Positions 8,000 through 16,730 of a DNA stretch of 43,696 nt are shown here, in pieces. A program made the position numbers and the translations under genes. Origin of the DNA: Ereboglobus sp. (GTDB lineage: Bacteria > Verrucomicrobiota > Verrucomicrobiia > Opitutales > Opitutaceae); the NCBI GenBank assembly GCA_029974595.1, contig JARKRC010000071.1, positions 1-43,696 of the forward strand, given 5' to 3'. The notes under the pieces are model-generated. The model was not told the origin of the DNA. It saw only the letters and a program-made list of their open reading frames with translations, and did no database searches. How positions within the stretch are numbered: the first letter of the stretch is position 1; each line of letters starts with the position of its first letter.

Positions 8000-8009
8000 T
8001 TCCCCAACC

Positions 8010-8051
8010 CGACTTAAATCGACCTAATTCGAATTAAATCGACTTAAGTCG
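8010..8051. repeat. Palindromic TTAAATCGAC-family repeat between der and fmt
   Basis: The sequence is a near-perfect palindrome centred on TTCGAA, with arms that match at 19 of 22 positions and the core GACTTAAATCGACCTAA. A second member of the same family lies between metK and ahcY at 38586-38637. It starts 11 bp after the der stop and ends 20 bp before the fmt start. It may end transcription in both directions or stabilise mRNA, but it lacks a clear T-run. Confidence 0.7.
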
Positions 8052-8070
8052 ATCCCGTCCGCCAACGCCA

Positions 8071-9108
8071 ATGACCGCGCCGCTCCGCCTCGTCTTCATG
8101 GGTTCCGACCCGATCGCGCTGCCGCTCCTCAACTGGATCGCCAGCGCCGACGGCGCTGCGCACGCGCACATCGCGGCCATCTACACGCAACCCGACCGCC
8201 CCGTCGGACGCGGCCAGAAAATCCAGCCCAACGCCATCAAACTCTGGGCCATCGAACGCGGCATCCCCGTCCTCCAACCCGAAAAGCTCACGGAGGAAAC
8301 CCCCGCCGAGCTGGCCGCCTTCGCACCCGATGTCACGCTCATCATGGCCTACGGACACATTCTCCGCGACGCCTTCATCAATACGCCCCGCTTAGGCACG
8401 CTCAACCTCCACACCTCGATCCTCCCCAAATACCGCGGCGCATCGCCGATCCAGACTGCCATTGCCAGCGGCGAACGCGAAACCGGCGTCTCGCTCATGC
8501 GCATCGTGCGCAAACTCGACGCCGGCCCCGTCGCGGACACGGGGCGCGTCCGTATTGAAACATTGGATACAGCGCTCGACGTTGAGCAAAAACTCGCCGC
8601 CGCCTGCGTCCCGCTCGTCGCCCGCGCCCTTCCCCGCCTCGCCGACGGCACGCTCGTGTTTTCCGAACAGGACGAATCCGCCGCCACTTTCTGCCGCCGC
8701 CTCGAAAAAGCCGACGGCGCGCTGGATTTCACCGCTCCCGCCGCCGTGCTCGCCGCCCGCATCAACGGCCTTTTCCCGTGGCCCGCCTGCTCCGTCGAAA
8801 TCGCCGGCCAGCCCGTCAAGTTCGGCCAGGCCGATTGTGTCGCGCAGCCCGATGATCGGGTGGCACGGGCTTCCAGCCCGTGTGGATCGGGTGGCACGGG
8901 CTTCCAGCCCGTGTCCGTCCCCGGCACCGTCCTCGCCTCCACCGACAACACCGCCCTCCACATCGCCACCGCCGACGGCATCCTGCGCATACACCGCCTC
9001 CAGCGTCCCGGTGGCAAAATGCTCCCCGCCGCCGATTTCCTTCGCGGTTTCCCGATTCCGCCCGGCACCCAATTACCCTCGCATCCCATGCCCGCGCTGG
9101 TATCGTAG
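8071..9108 (+). CDS. fmt: Methionyl-tRNA formyltransferase
   Basis: Fmt formylates initiator Met-tRNA with 10-formyl-tetrahydrofolate. The 345-residue protein has the catalytic Asn-His-Asp set at N112 and H114 (in LNLHTSILPKYRGASPI) and D150 (in RKLDAGPV), and a C-terminal OB-like domain from about residue 205 (FCRRLEKADGALDF, RINGLFPWPA). It is about 30 residues longer than the E. coli enzyme. The excess is explained by a tandem palindromic repeat inserted in frame at residues 262 to about 281, before the PGTVL strand. Upstream is der; the next gene starts 30 bp downstream. Confidence 0.95.
   Translation: MTAPLRLVFMGSDPIALPLLNWIASADGAAHAHIAAIYTQPDRPVGRGQKIQPNAIKLWAIERGIPVLQPEKLTEETPAELAAFAPDVTLIMAYGHILRDAFINTPRLGTLNLHTSILPKYRGASPIQTAIASGERETGVSLMRIVRKLDAGPVADTGRVRIETLDTALDVEQKLAAACVPLVARALPRLADGTLVFSEQDESAATFCRRLEKADGALDFTAPAAVLAARINGLFPWPACSVEIAGQPVKFGQADCVAQPDDRVARASSPCGSGGTGFQPVSVPGTVLASTDNTALHIATADGILRIHRLQRPGGKMLPAADFLRGFPIPPGTQLPSHPMPALVS
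8854..8914. repeat. Two tandem 31-bp palindromic repeats inserted in the fmt coding sequence
   Basis: Units at 8854-8884 and 8885-8914 are identical and contain the hairpin CACGGGCT-TCC-AGCCCGTG. Because 31 is not a multiple of three, the two units are read in different frames, as RVARASSPC and then GGTGFQPVS, yet the gene stays open. Related intergenic pieces occur at about 17918-17930, 26929-26940 and 40097-40116. The TGFQPV reading is one I associate with repeat insertions in Verrucomicrobia and Planctomycetes. Confidence 0.85.
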
Positions 9109-9138
9109 CCTCAATTACATTAGCAAAAGGCTTTTCCC

Positions 9139-10497
9139 ATGCTCCCCAAAATCAAAAGTCCAATCCTACCCCTGCTTCTACTTTCCCTCGCCATGACAAC
9201 TGCGGCACAGGAAAACCCTGCCGAAGCGCCGCTGCCTCCACTGAGGGAACGCTTCGCAATAGCGCTTAAAAATGTGGATCGTTTGACTATCATGTATCCA
9301 CTTGAGGGCTTCGGCAACGATGCCTACAAACAGCGCATTCTCTTTGAACTGAAAGGGAACGAGCGCATTGCATCCTTTGCTGACATCGTCGCTTTTGCTG
9401 ACGAAAAGGACTACAGTATTCCTTGCATGTGCCATGGCACGCACGACATCTGTTTCTATGAAGGCGCTCGCCTGAAGTTCCGTCTGAATTACAAGCACTA
9501 CTCCCGCTTGAGATCCCTCACTCCCGGCGGACAGCCTTTTGGCGGCGAGTTCGATCTCACGAAAGAAAGTGCCGCCGCATTTGCAGCATGGTTTCTCAAG
9601 CAAGGCTTTCCCAATTTTCAAAAAGAAATCGATGCTGAAGCGGAATGGCTGCGTCAAAATCAGGAGAAAGCCGCGCGCGTGGCGGCCATGTTTCCAGAAC
9701 CAATCCGCCGGTTTATTCCCGAACATGGCCAAAGAGAGTATTATTCTTACGAGCAAAAATCCAAAGAGAGCAAACTTGCAACCGCGTTTGGCAATATAGC
9801 AAACAAGGCTGAAATCTTGCAGATATGTTTTCGCGCCATCGGCAACGAATACGCCGGAGCATATTACGAACGATACTACTCAAACACCGAAGAACCCCAG
9901 GCAACACTTTATGACCTCATCCGCGCAACCTCGAAATCTGAACAAAACGACGCATTGACAAAAGCTGACACGACCGATGCAGCACTCATCAGGGGCGCGT
10001 TGGTTGCATTGCGCTTCAGGCTTCTCGATCAACGCAATCTGGAAGATGCCACGCTCGCAAAACTATATGCAGCAGCATGGTCGCTTCAGTCTCAGCTTGA
10101 TGATATGAGGGATGTGTTCATCCGCGTGCTGGCCTCGGCCAAGGGCTCTCAATGCATGGCTCTACGCTTGAAGATTGCCCGAAGCGGAAACCCAACGGCA
10201 ATACCCTACGAAACGCCTATTGTTCGAGAGGAGGAACCGGGCATGACAATAACCACATGCCAAATTCTCCCATTATGGCTCGACGCGTTGCTCAATTTGG
10301 CCGCGCAACGTGTTCCCGAAGCCCGCGCCATTATCACTGAAAAGCTGGCAGCCGCGCCCGATGGCCTCGATAAACTCGCATTGGAAGTGGCTCTCGCTTC
10401 TTACGACGGCATTGCAAGGTTGACTCAAGAACACCTGACAATGCGGCAGCCGCACGTCGAAGAACTTCTCGCTACGCTAAAACCAATCTCTAAGTAA
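9139..10497 (+). CDS. Secreted protein of unknown function
   Basis: The 452-residue product has a signal peptide (LPLLLLSLAMTTAAQ, cleaved near residue 23) and no recognised domain. The first third contains a CMCHGTHDICFYEGARLKF strand-turn-strand segment. A C-x-C-x-G motif before a hydrophobic strand recurs in several uncharacterised families, but I cannot name one. The rest is mostly helical and charged. Base composition looks more AT-rich than the neighbours, with more varied third positions, which could mean recent acquisition. It lies 30 bp after fmt on the same strand, yet nothing suggests a translation role. The 142 bp after its stop hold no convincing gene. Confidence 0.7.
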   Translation: MLPKIKSPILPLLLLSLAMTTAAQENPAEAPLPPLRERFAIALKNVDRLTIMYPLEGFGNDAYKQRILFELKGNERIASFADIVAFADEKDYSIPCMCHGTHDICFYEGARLKFRLNYKHYSRLRSLTPGGQPFGGEFDLTKESAAAFAAWFLKQGFPNFQKEIDAEAEWLRQNQEKAARVAAMFPEPIRRFIPEHGQREYYSYEQKSKESKLATAFGNIANKAEILQICFRAIGNEYAGAYYERYYSNTEEPQATLYDLIRATSKSEQNDALTKADTTDAALIRGALVALRFRLLDQRNLEDATLAKLYAAAWSLQSQLDDMRDVFIRVLASAKGSQCMALRLKIARSGNPTAIPYETPIVREEEPGMTITTCQILPLWLDALLNLAAQRVPEARAIITEKLAAAPDGLDKLALEVALASYDGIARLTQEHLTMRQPHVEELLATLKPISK

Positions 10498-10639
10498 AAT
10501 AATACTTTAGAGTATAGTCCGAAGCGTTTGCCTTAAAGCGCAGCCAGTGCTGAATCATGCCAACCACCAGGAACCGCTTTGGCGGATGCCGGCAATCTCT
10601 TCGATAATCACATCCTCAAGCGCGCGGTTGAAAAATACT

Positions 10640-12028
10640 TTATGAAGCCGCCTGCGGGCCCTGCCGCCACGCGAAGGCGAGTTTATTTGTGTCCAGCGAA
10701 CGGCTGACGCGGAAGACGCTCGCGGGTCGCCGCCGCCATCCCGCATAGATGAAAATGTGTTGTACACCGCGCTTCACATCGACGATGGATGCGCCCGGAT
10801 GCATGCCGTCGCGCGCGCCGTTCATGCTATAATCCGCACGTTCAACCAGTGTGCATTCGAACCGCCAGCGCGAGCTTCCGGCGAGCAATTCATCCGGGTC
10901 GATGCTCCATAGATTAAGCGTGTTGATGCGTTTTTCGGGATCAGTCTCGATTTTTCTGCCAGTGCGGCCTTCGCCGCCACCGCGCCGGTGGCTTTGCAGA
11001 CATTCGATGCGCTTGCTCACAGGATTGTAGATGAGGTCGGGCGTGTCGTGGCAATCCTGTCCAAACGCGGCGTTTCCAGCGATGTTTGTGCGCGCCGTGG
11101 TGAATTGCACCTTCTCAAATTTCGTCCCGGGAGCGCGCTTATGGACATGCTGCGTATAGCAATAAAAACCGTCGGGATTAGTTGCAAAATCCGACACATA
11201 TTCGCGGCTTACCATCGCCATGTGTCCGGGGCCCCATGTGGCGAGGGCGGGTTCGACGCTGCGCGCGGGCTGCGTGTTGCGCCAGATGGATTCCTGCCAA
11301 GTTTCGCCGGCGTCCCGTGTGCGGAGGAGCCAGTTGCGGCGGGCCTTGCCGTTTTTCTCCTGGCCGAACGCCGCGACGAGTCCGAAGTCAGGATGGTTTA
11401 TCATGCATGGCCCGCAATGCACCGCGCCGTTGAGCAAGCCGTTGAGCGCCGCCGGAATTTCGCGCCACGATTCGCCGCCGTCGTCCGAACACAATACCTG
11501 GCGCGGCGCCCCGCTCGTAACGACGATCACGCGTTCTCTCCCATCGGGCTTTTTGACGACGCCGATGCAGTGCATGCCATCGGGCGGACCGAGCCGGGCG
11601 CTTGCCGTGAAAGGAGGATGGGGAAGCCAGGTTTTTCCGTCTTGCGAATACACCGCGTAACGTCCGGCAGGCGGAAGATCGGCGGCGTGTTTGCCGGCCA
11701 GCGCATGGCCGCCGGTGGCACGCTGGTAAACGACAACGGCGAGCCCGTTCGAAAGCTGCGTTGAGATCGGCCAGCCAACGTGGTTTATGTTGCCATCCGG
11801 CGCGACGACGATCGGCTCGATGCTGAGCAGTTGCAGGTTTGCGAGATGGGCGAGCTGACGGCGTCCGAGTTCGGAGAGCCCGAGCTGCTGCGCCGTGCTC
11901 GCCCCTTCGGTCGAGACTTTGGCCGCGCCGAGGATGCCTGGCAACAGAGGCACAGCCCCCGCCAGACAGAAGGAAGATTTGATGAATCCGCGCCGGGAGA
12001 GCCGGGGTAAAGATGAATGGGAGAGCAT
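10640..12028 (-). CDS. Tat-exported exo-alpha-sialidase-like (BNR repeat) protein
   Basis: The 462-residue protein begins with a twin-arginine signal (LSRRGFIKSSFCLAGAVPLL). A six-bladed sialidase-type propeller is indicated by Asp boxes SQDGKTW, SDDGGESW and TRDAGETW. The family cleaves or binds glycans, but many such BNR proteins in this group are not true sialidases and the catalytic arginine triad cannot be assigned with certainty by eye. I chose the ATG at 12028 because it places the RR motif about ten residues from the start; the frame continues upstream to 12112. It stands alone between a plus-strand orphan and a minus-strand CorC-type gene. Confidence 0.75.
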   Translation of the reverse strand: MLSHSSLPRLSRRGFIKSSFCLAGAVPLLPGILGAAKVSTEGASTAQQLGLSELGRRQLAHLANLQLLSIEPIVVAPDGNINHVGWPISTQLSNGLAVVVYQRATGGHALAGKHAADLPPAGRYAVYSQDGKTWLPHPPFTASARLGPPDGMHCIGVVKKPDGRERVIVVTSGAPRQVLCSDDGGESWREIPAALNGLLNGAVHCGPCMINHPDFGLVAAFGQEKNGKARRNWLLRTRDAGETWQESIWRNTQPARSVEPALATWGPGHMAMVSREYVSDFATNPDGFYCYTQHVHKRAPGTKFEKVQFTTARTNIAGNAAFGQDCHDTPDLIYNPVSKRIECLQSHRRGGGEGRTGRKIETDPEKRINTLNLWSIDPDELLAGSSRWRFECTLVERADYSMNGARDGMHPGASIVDVKRGVQHIFIYAGWRRRPASVFRVSRSLDTNKLAFAWRQGPQAAS

Positions 12029-12145
12029 GAGGATACCTTGGGAAAAATCGCACCAAAAGAAGGGCCGCTGTGTGATCCTAGCGAAAGCGAATAGCCAAGG
12101 TTTTATTTCCAAGCCATGCGCTTTGCGTCAAGCGCTCCCGCGCCC

Positions 12146-13501
12146 TTATGACGTGACGGCATCCTCCGCGCTGGCGTCCGATGGCTGCGGGAGTTTGCTC
12201 ACGAGCACTTTGTCCACGCGGTGACGATCCATGTCCACAACCTCGAAGCGCCAGCCCGCGGAATCGAAATGATCGCCCGCCACCGGAATGCGTCCGAAAT
12301 TCGTCACGACAAAACCGCCGAGCGTCTGGAAATCCGCATCCTCCTCGTGCGACAGTTCATCGAGATTGAGCAGCGTCTTCAACTCGTCCGTCGTCAGCGT
12401 GGCGTCGATCAGCCATGAGCCATCTTCGCGCTGCTTTGCCGCCGGCGCCTCACGGCGGCCTTGCGAAGGCATGTCGCCGACGATCGCCTCAAGCACGTCG
12501 ATCAGCGTGACGAGCCCCTGGATCGCGCCGAATTCATCCGTCACGAGCGCGATGTGTTTCCCGGATTTTTTGAAGGCCTCCAGCAGTTGGATCGCCATCA
12601 TCGTCTCGGGAACGATGAGGGGAACGACCAGCAGGTTTTTCAGGCTTGTCGGCAGGCCGATCGCCGAGTGCGCCCACAGCGCCTTCACGGCAACCATGCC
12701 GAGGATCTGGTCGCGGCCGCCTTGGTAAACGGGAAAATATGAGTGCCCGCTCGCGACGATTTTCCGCCAGTTCACCTCGTCCGTGTCGTCGATGTTGAGA
12801 AAAACGATTTTGGGCCGCGGCGTCATGATCGCCGTCACCGCCAGCCGGTCGAGTTCCAGCACGCCCTCGACCATCTCCTGCTCGGCCTTGTTGAACACGC
12901 CCGCGTGAAGCCCTTGCTCGATGAGAATGTTGACTTCCTCGTCCGACACCGGCGCTTCCTTCGGCATCTTTTGCAAGCCGACGAGCCGCAGGAAAGATTC
13001 AGTCAGATACGTGAGCAGGCCCACAACCGGGCCGACAATGACCGCGAATTTGTTGATGATGGGCGTCGCCCACATCGCGAAACGCTCCGGAAACGCGAGC
13101 GCGAGTCGCTTGGGCACCAGTTCGCCGATCACCACCGAGCAAAGTGTCAGCGCCACGACCACCATTCCGAGCGCGAGGTGGCGCGCATACGGTTGCAGCC
13201 ATTTGAACTGTCCCAGGAATGTCGTGAAATACCCCGCGACCGTCTCGCCGCTGAACGCCGCCGTGCTGAAAACGATGAACGTGATGCCCACTTGCACGGC
13301 GGACAAAAAACGCGTGGGATGAATCGCCGTGGCAAGCGCCACCGCCGCCCGTTTGTTGCCTTCGTCGGCGAGATGCTTCAGACGCGCCTTGCGGGCCGAT
13401 ACGATGGCCATTTCGGCAAGGGCAAAAAAGCCGTTGGCCAGCAACATGAGCAAAATAATGATGATTTCGGTTGAAATGCCGGTCATGAATTGAACGGCCA
13501 C
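12146..13501 (-). CDS. Hemolysin family / CNNM-CorC type membrane protein (DUF21, CBS pair, CorC_HlyC)
   Basis: The 451-residue protein has the standard architecture of bacterial CNNM-like transporters. The N-terminal DUF21 membrane domain covers about residues 8-190, with helices near 10-30, 65-90 and 105-130 and the conserved SSVVIGELVPKRLAL-like block read here as CSVVIGELVPKRLAL. A cytoplasmic CBS pair covers about 205-335 (IMTPRPKIVFL, ALVTDEFGAIQGLVTL), and a CorC_HlyC domain about 355-435 (DATLTTDELKTLLNL, TLGGFVVTNFGRIP). Relatives act in Mg2+ or Co2+ efflux or resistance; the hemolysin label is historical. Its start at 13501 is divergent from the coiled-coil gene across 193 bp. Confidence 0.9.
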   Translation of the reverse strand: MAVQFMTGISTEIIIILLMLLANGFFALAEMAIVSARKARLKHLADEGNKRAAVALATAIHPTRFLSAVQVGITFIVFSTAAFSGETVAGYFTTFLGQFKWLQPYARHLALGMVVVALTLCSVVIGELVPKRLALAFPERFAMWATPIINKFAVIVGPVVGLLTYLTESFLRLVGLQKMPKEAPVSDEEVNILIEQGLHAGVFNKAEQEMVEGVLELDRLAVTAIMTPRPKIVFLNIDDTDEVNWRKIVASGHSYFPVYQGGRDQILGMVAVKALWAHSAIGLPTSLKNLLVVPLIVPETMMAIQLLEAFKKSGKHIALVTDEFGAIQGLVTLIDVLEAIVGDMPSQGRREAPAAKQREDGSWLIDATLTTDELKTLLNLDELSHEEDADFQTLGGFVVTNFGRIPVAGDHFDSAGWRFEVVDMDRHRVDKVLVSKLPQPSDASAEDAVTS

Positions 13502-13694
13502 TATAGCAGCGCCGGCACATCAGGCAAATACTTTGGACAAAACCCATGCAAACACATGGAAGCACCAGCCTGGCAAATACGTGCCGCAGAATCGGGCCGC
13601 GTAGCGCCCATTCACAAGGTTCCGCGCATTTGCCTTGAGAAAACTGCGCGCCCTTCCAGAACAATGTGACAGCGCAACCACACCAACACGCCCA

Positions 13695-15239
13695 ATGAAC
13701 TTTCCCGACGAGACCCCCAAGATCAATCCCCTGCCGTTCATCATCGCCGACATTGTGCTGCTCATCACGGCACTCTTCATCGCCATTGAGTCGCCCTCCC
13801 CGCTCGCCACGCTCCCCCTCGTCGCCATCACCGCCTGCGTCGCCCTCGGCGCAATCCTCGCCTGCATCCCCATCGTCCTCAATTACACCCGCCGCTGCGA
13901 CGTCCTGCTCGACGAACGCCAGGCCGAGCTTGCCGCCCTCGCGCAAACCGCCGCCGCAGCCGCCAACCAGCTCAGCATCGCCGCCTCCAGCCTTCACAAC
14001 ATCGCTGAAAGCACCGCCAGGATGCTCAAGCACGCCGACGCGCTGCCGGCGCGTCTCCAGGAAAAAATCGCCGAGTTCAAGATACAGCTCAACGAGGTGA
14101 ACATCGCCGAAAACGAAGCGCTCGAACAGGAAATCAGCACCCTGCGCACATCCGAAACCGAACGCCTCGAAACCGCCCTCGAAAACATCAAAAAAACCGC
14201 CGCCGAAATCATTTCCCACGAAACGGGCGTCCAAAAGCAATCCGACGATGCCGCCCGCCAGCTCGCGCACATTTCCGCCGAACTAAAAACCTCGCTGGAA
14301 GCCATATCGGCCCAAATCCCCGGCGCCATCGAAACCTCGCGCCGCAGCCTTGAGGAAAGCATCGTCAAATCCATCGAGACCCGGAACGCGGAAGCCTTGA
14401 AACGCCTCGCCGCCGAACTCGCGGCAATCGAAAACGGCATCAAGGAGCGACTGGCCGCATGGCTCGCGGAACAAGCCGCCAAAAAAATCCCCTCCCCTCC
14501 CCCCGAGCCCCCGCCCGCCGCTCCGGCGCATATGCAAGTGCAACCCAAGAACACCCCGAAACCCGGAGACACCGTCACATCGAATGCCGGCGACGACATG
14601 CCTGCCGCCAACAGCGAACCACCTTTCAAAAAAACACCCAGACGCCCCCCTGCCTCCGAGCGCGCCCAAGACAAAGCCAATTCGGAAAAAACCATTTTGC
14701 AGCCCGAGCCGCCGCCGGAATCTCCCGCCGCTGAAACGCCCCAACCCGAAGCCGCACCGCCCGACGAACCTCCCGCCCCGCCTCCGCCCGCCGATGAAAC
14801 CAGCGGGCAGCCCCCGCCCGAGCCGCAACCTTCTCCGCCGCCGCCAAAAAAACGCGCCGCCAAGCCGAAGCCGCCGCGCGACGAAGAACCCTCGCTCGAT
14901 CTCGATTTGCCTCCGCCTTCCGACGAGTATTCGCAGAGCGAACCCGAGGACGGCGGCTTCACCACGGCGATGTCGGCCGACGGCGTGACGCGCCTCATCG
15001 TCACCGCCTACATTGGCATTGGAAACAAGCTCCACATCCGCGGCGACGGCCCCGGCCTGAGCTGGGACAAAGGCGTGCCGCTCCAGTTTGTTTCCATCGG
15101 CAAATGGCGCTGGGAAACGCACGACGCGACCGCGCCGATCGCCTTCAAGCTCTACAAAAACGACAGTGTCGAATGCACCCGCATCGGCTCTCCGAAACTT
15201 GAGCCCGGCCACCAGCACGAAGTCACCGCCAACTTCTGA
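13695..15239 (+). CDS. Membrane-anchored coiled-coil, proline-rich protein with a C-terminal carbohydrate-binding-like domain
   Basis: I do not recognise this 514-residue protein as a named family. Two membrane helices at about residues 13-33 and 38-60 are followed by a long coiled coil (about 70-260) rich in Ala, Glu and Lys. A proline-rich linker (about 265-415) with PPPEP and PPPADE runs follows, then a compact C-terminal domain (about 425-514). That domain reads IGIGNKLHIRGDGPGLSWD, then KWRWETHDATAPIAFKLYKND, given here as KWRWETHDA and PIAFKLYKND. It resembles starch-binding or CBM48-type immunoglobulin folds. The start at 13695 places the hydrophobic N-terminus correctly. A role in cell-envelope organisation or energy-linked scaffolding is speculation. 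Confidence 0.7.
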   Translation: MNFPDETPKINPLPFIIADIVLLITALFIAIESPSPLATLPLVAITACVALGAILACIPIVLNYTRRCDVLLDERQAELAALAQTAAAAANQLSIAASSLHNIAESTARMLKHADALPARLQEKIAEFKIQLNEVNIAENEALEQEISTLRTSETERLETALENIKKTAAEIISHETGVQKQSDDAARQLAHISAELKTSLEAISAQIPGAIETSRRSLEESIVKSIETRNAEALKRLAAELAAIENGIKERLAAWLAEQAAKKIPSPPPEPPPAAPAHMQVQPKNTPKPGDTVTSNAGDDMPAANSEPPFKKTPRRPPASERAQDKANSEKTILQPEPPPESPAAETPQPEAAPPDEPPAPPPPADETSGQPPPEPQPSPPPPKKRAAKPKPPRDEEPSLDLDLPPPSDEYSQSEPEDGGFTTAMSADGVTRLIVTAYIGIGNKLHIRGDGPGLSWDKGVPLQFVSIGKWRWETHDATAPIAFKLYKNDSVECTRIGSPKLEPGHQHEVTANF

Positions 15240-15310
15240 AAAAACCTGCAAGCTGAAAACGGCGGCGTTTGTTCGTGACTTTAGCGCATCTTCGCGCCCA
15301 TTGAAAAATT

Positions 15311-15345
15311 CATTCCGCATTCCGCATTCCGCATTCCGCATTCCG
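15311..15345. repeat. Heptamer tandem repeat CATTCCG x5 abutting a start codon
   Basis: Five perfect copies of CATTCCG run from 15311 to 15345, and the sixth would begin at the CATG that contains the MFS transporter start. The repeat therefore replaces the usual ribosome-binding region. A 7-bp unit makes copy number prone to slippage, which would alter spacing to the upstream promoter but not the reading frame. Confidence 0.9.
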
Positions 15346-15346
15346 C

Positions 15347-16591
15347 ATGAAACTCCGTCTCATCGCTCTCAACTTTCTCCAGTTTTTCATCTGGGGCGCG
15401 TGGCTCATCACCATTGGAAATTATTGGTTTGGCACCCGGCAATGGGAGGGAGCCGACTTCGGCATCATTTTTTCGACGATGGGCATCTCGTCGCTCTTCA
15501 TGCCCGCCCTTGCCGGCATAATTGCCGATCGCTGGATCAACGCCGAGCGCCTCTACGGCATCCTCCACATCCTCGGCGGCGCGGCCTTCTTCTGCATTCC
15601 GCAAATCAATGATCCCGCCACATTTTTTTGGGGCATTCTCGTCGCGATGATCTTCTACATGCCCACCATCGCGCTCGCCAACTCCATCGCTTACACCGTC
15701 CTCAAAAACCGCGGCCTCGACGTGGTGAGGGATTTTCCGCCCATACGCATGTTCGGCACCGTCGGCTTCATCGCCGCCATGTGGATCACCAACCTCACCG
15801 GTAACAAGGCCTCGGCAAACCAATTCTATATCGCCGCCGCCGTGTCCGTTTTTCTCGGACTCTACGCTCTCACCATGCCCGCATGCCCGCCGCCGGGCCG
15901 CGCGCTCCAGCGCAAATCGCTCGTCCAGACCTTGGGCCTCGACGCCTTCGCGCTCTTCAAAAACCGCAGAATGGCGCTCTTCTTCCTCTTCTCCATGTGC
16001 CTCGGCGCCGCGCTCCAGCTCACCAACGCCTATGGCGACGTTTTTCTCAGCGACTTCGGCGGCAACCCCGCCTACGGCCCGGACAACCCCGTCGTGCGCT
16101 ATTCGACGCTCATCATGTCGATATCTCAGATATCCGAGACGCTCTTCATTCTCGCGATTCCTTTTTTCCTCAAAAGATTCGGCATCAAAAACGTCATGCT
16201 CATCAGCATGTTCGCGTGGGTGCTCCGCTTCGGCCTCTTCGCCTTCGGCAATCCCGCAGGCGGCCTCTGGATGATCATACTCTCGTGCATCGTTTACGGC
16301 ATGGCATTCGATTTCTTCAACATCTCCGGTTCGCTCTTCGTCGAAACCAGCACCACCCCCGCCATCCGCTCCAGCGCGCAAGGCCTCTTCATGATGATGA
16401 CCAACGGCATCGGCGCGGTGCTCGGCAGCAGCATCAGCGGCTTCGTCATCCAGAAATACTACACTGCCGCCGGCGGCGCGAAAGACTGGGCCTCGATCTG
16501 GCTCGCCTTCGCCGCCTACGTCCTCGCCGTCGCCGTGCTTTTCGCGGTGAGCTTCAAGAACAGGCAGCCCGCGCCGCAGACCGCCGGATGA
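15347..16591 (+). CDS. MFS transporter of the nucleoside:H+ symporter type (NupG/XapB-like)
   Basis: The 414-residue protein shows about twelve membrane helices. The N-terminus MKLRLIALNFLQFFIWGAW followed by GNYWFG, and the segment IFSTMGISSLFMPALAGIIADRW (read in parts: STMGISSLFMPALAG and IIADRW), are typical of the nucleoside:proton symporter branch of the major facilitator superfamily. A late block MAFDFFNISGSLFVE also fits. It would import nucleosides or related compounds across the inner membrane. No nucleoside-catabolic gene is adjacent. A heptamer tandem repeat fills the translation-initiation region. Confidence 0.88.
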   Translation: MKLRLIALNFLQFFIWGAWLITIGNYWFGTRQWEGADFGIIFSTMGISSLFMPALAGIIADRWINAERLYGILHILGGAAFFCIPQINDPATFFWGILVAMIFYMPTIALANSIAYTVLKNRGLDVVRDFPPIRMFGTVGFIAAMWITNLTGNKASANQFYIAAAVSVFLGLYALTMPACPPPGRALQRKSLVQTLGLDAFALFKNRRMALFFLFSMCLGAALQLTNAYGDVFLSDFGGNPAYGPDNPVVRYSTLIMSISQISETLFILAIPFFLKRFGIKNVMLISMFAWVLRFGLFAFGNPAGGLWMIILSCIVYGMAFDFFNISGSLFVETSTTPAIRSSAQGLFMMMTNGIGAVLGSSISGFVIQKYYTAAGGAKDWASIWLAFAAYVLAVAVLFAVSFKNRQPAPQTAG

Positions 16592-16651
16592 GCGCAGTGC
16601 ATCCGCGCCCAACCGCGCGCGCAAAACTCCCCGTTTTTTCTTATCGCGCTT

Positions 16652-16681
16652 AATGTTCAAAAAAATACTCTGAACATTTTT
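16652..16681 (+). terminator. Hairpin with short T-run after the MFS gene
   Basis: AATGTTCA (16652-16659) pairs with TGAACATT (16671-16678) across an 11-base loop and is followed by two to three more T residues. The 8-bp stem is AT-rich, so it is a weak rho-independent terminator, or equally an operator for the exbB gene that starts 50 bp downstream. Confidence 0.4.
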
Positions 16682-16730
16682 CCGAAAACCAACGTCTGAT
16701 TTCGCCACACGTTTCTCACAACACACGTCC

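Noticed and set aside
10555-10639. Short minus-strand text FFNRALEDVIIEEIAGIRQ after the sialidase-like gene region
   Set aside because: It looks protein-like, but it has no start of its own and no recognised family. It may be a gene remnant, but the support is too thin for a feature.
16652-16681. Treating the AATGTTCA/TGAACATT hairpin as a certain terminator
   Set aside because: The stem is AT-rich and the T-run is short, so an operator role is equally possible. It is listed only as a low-confidence terminator.
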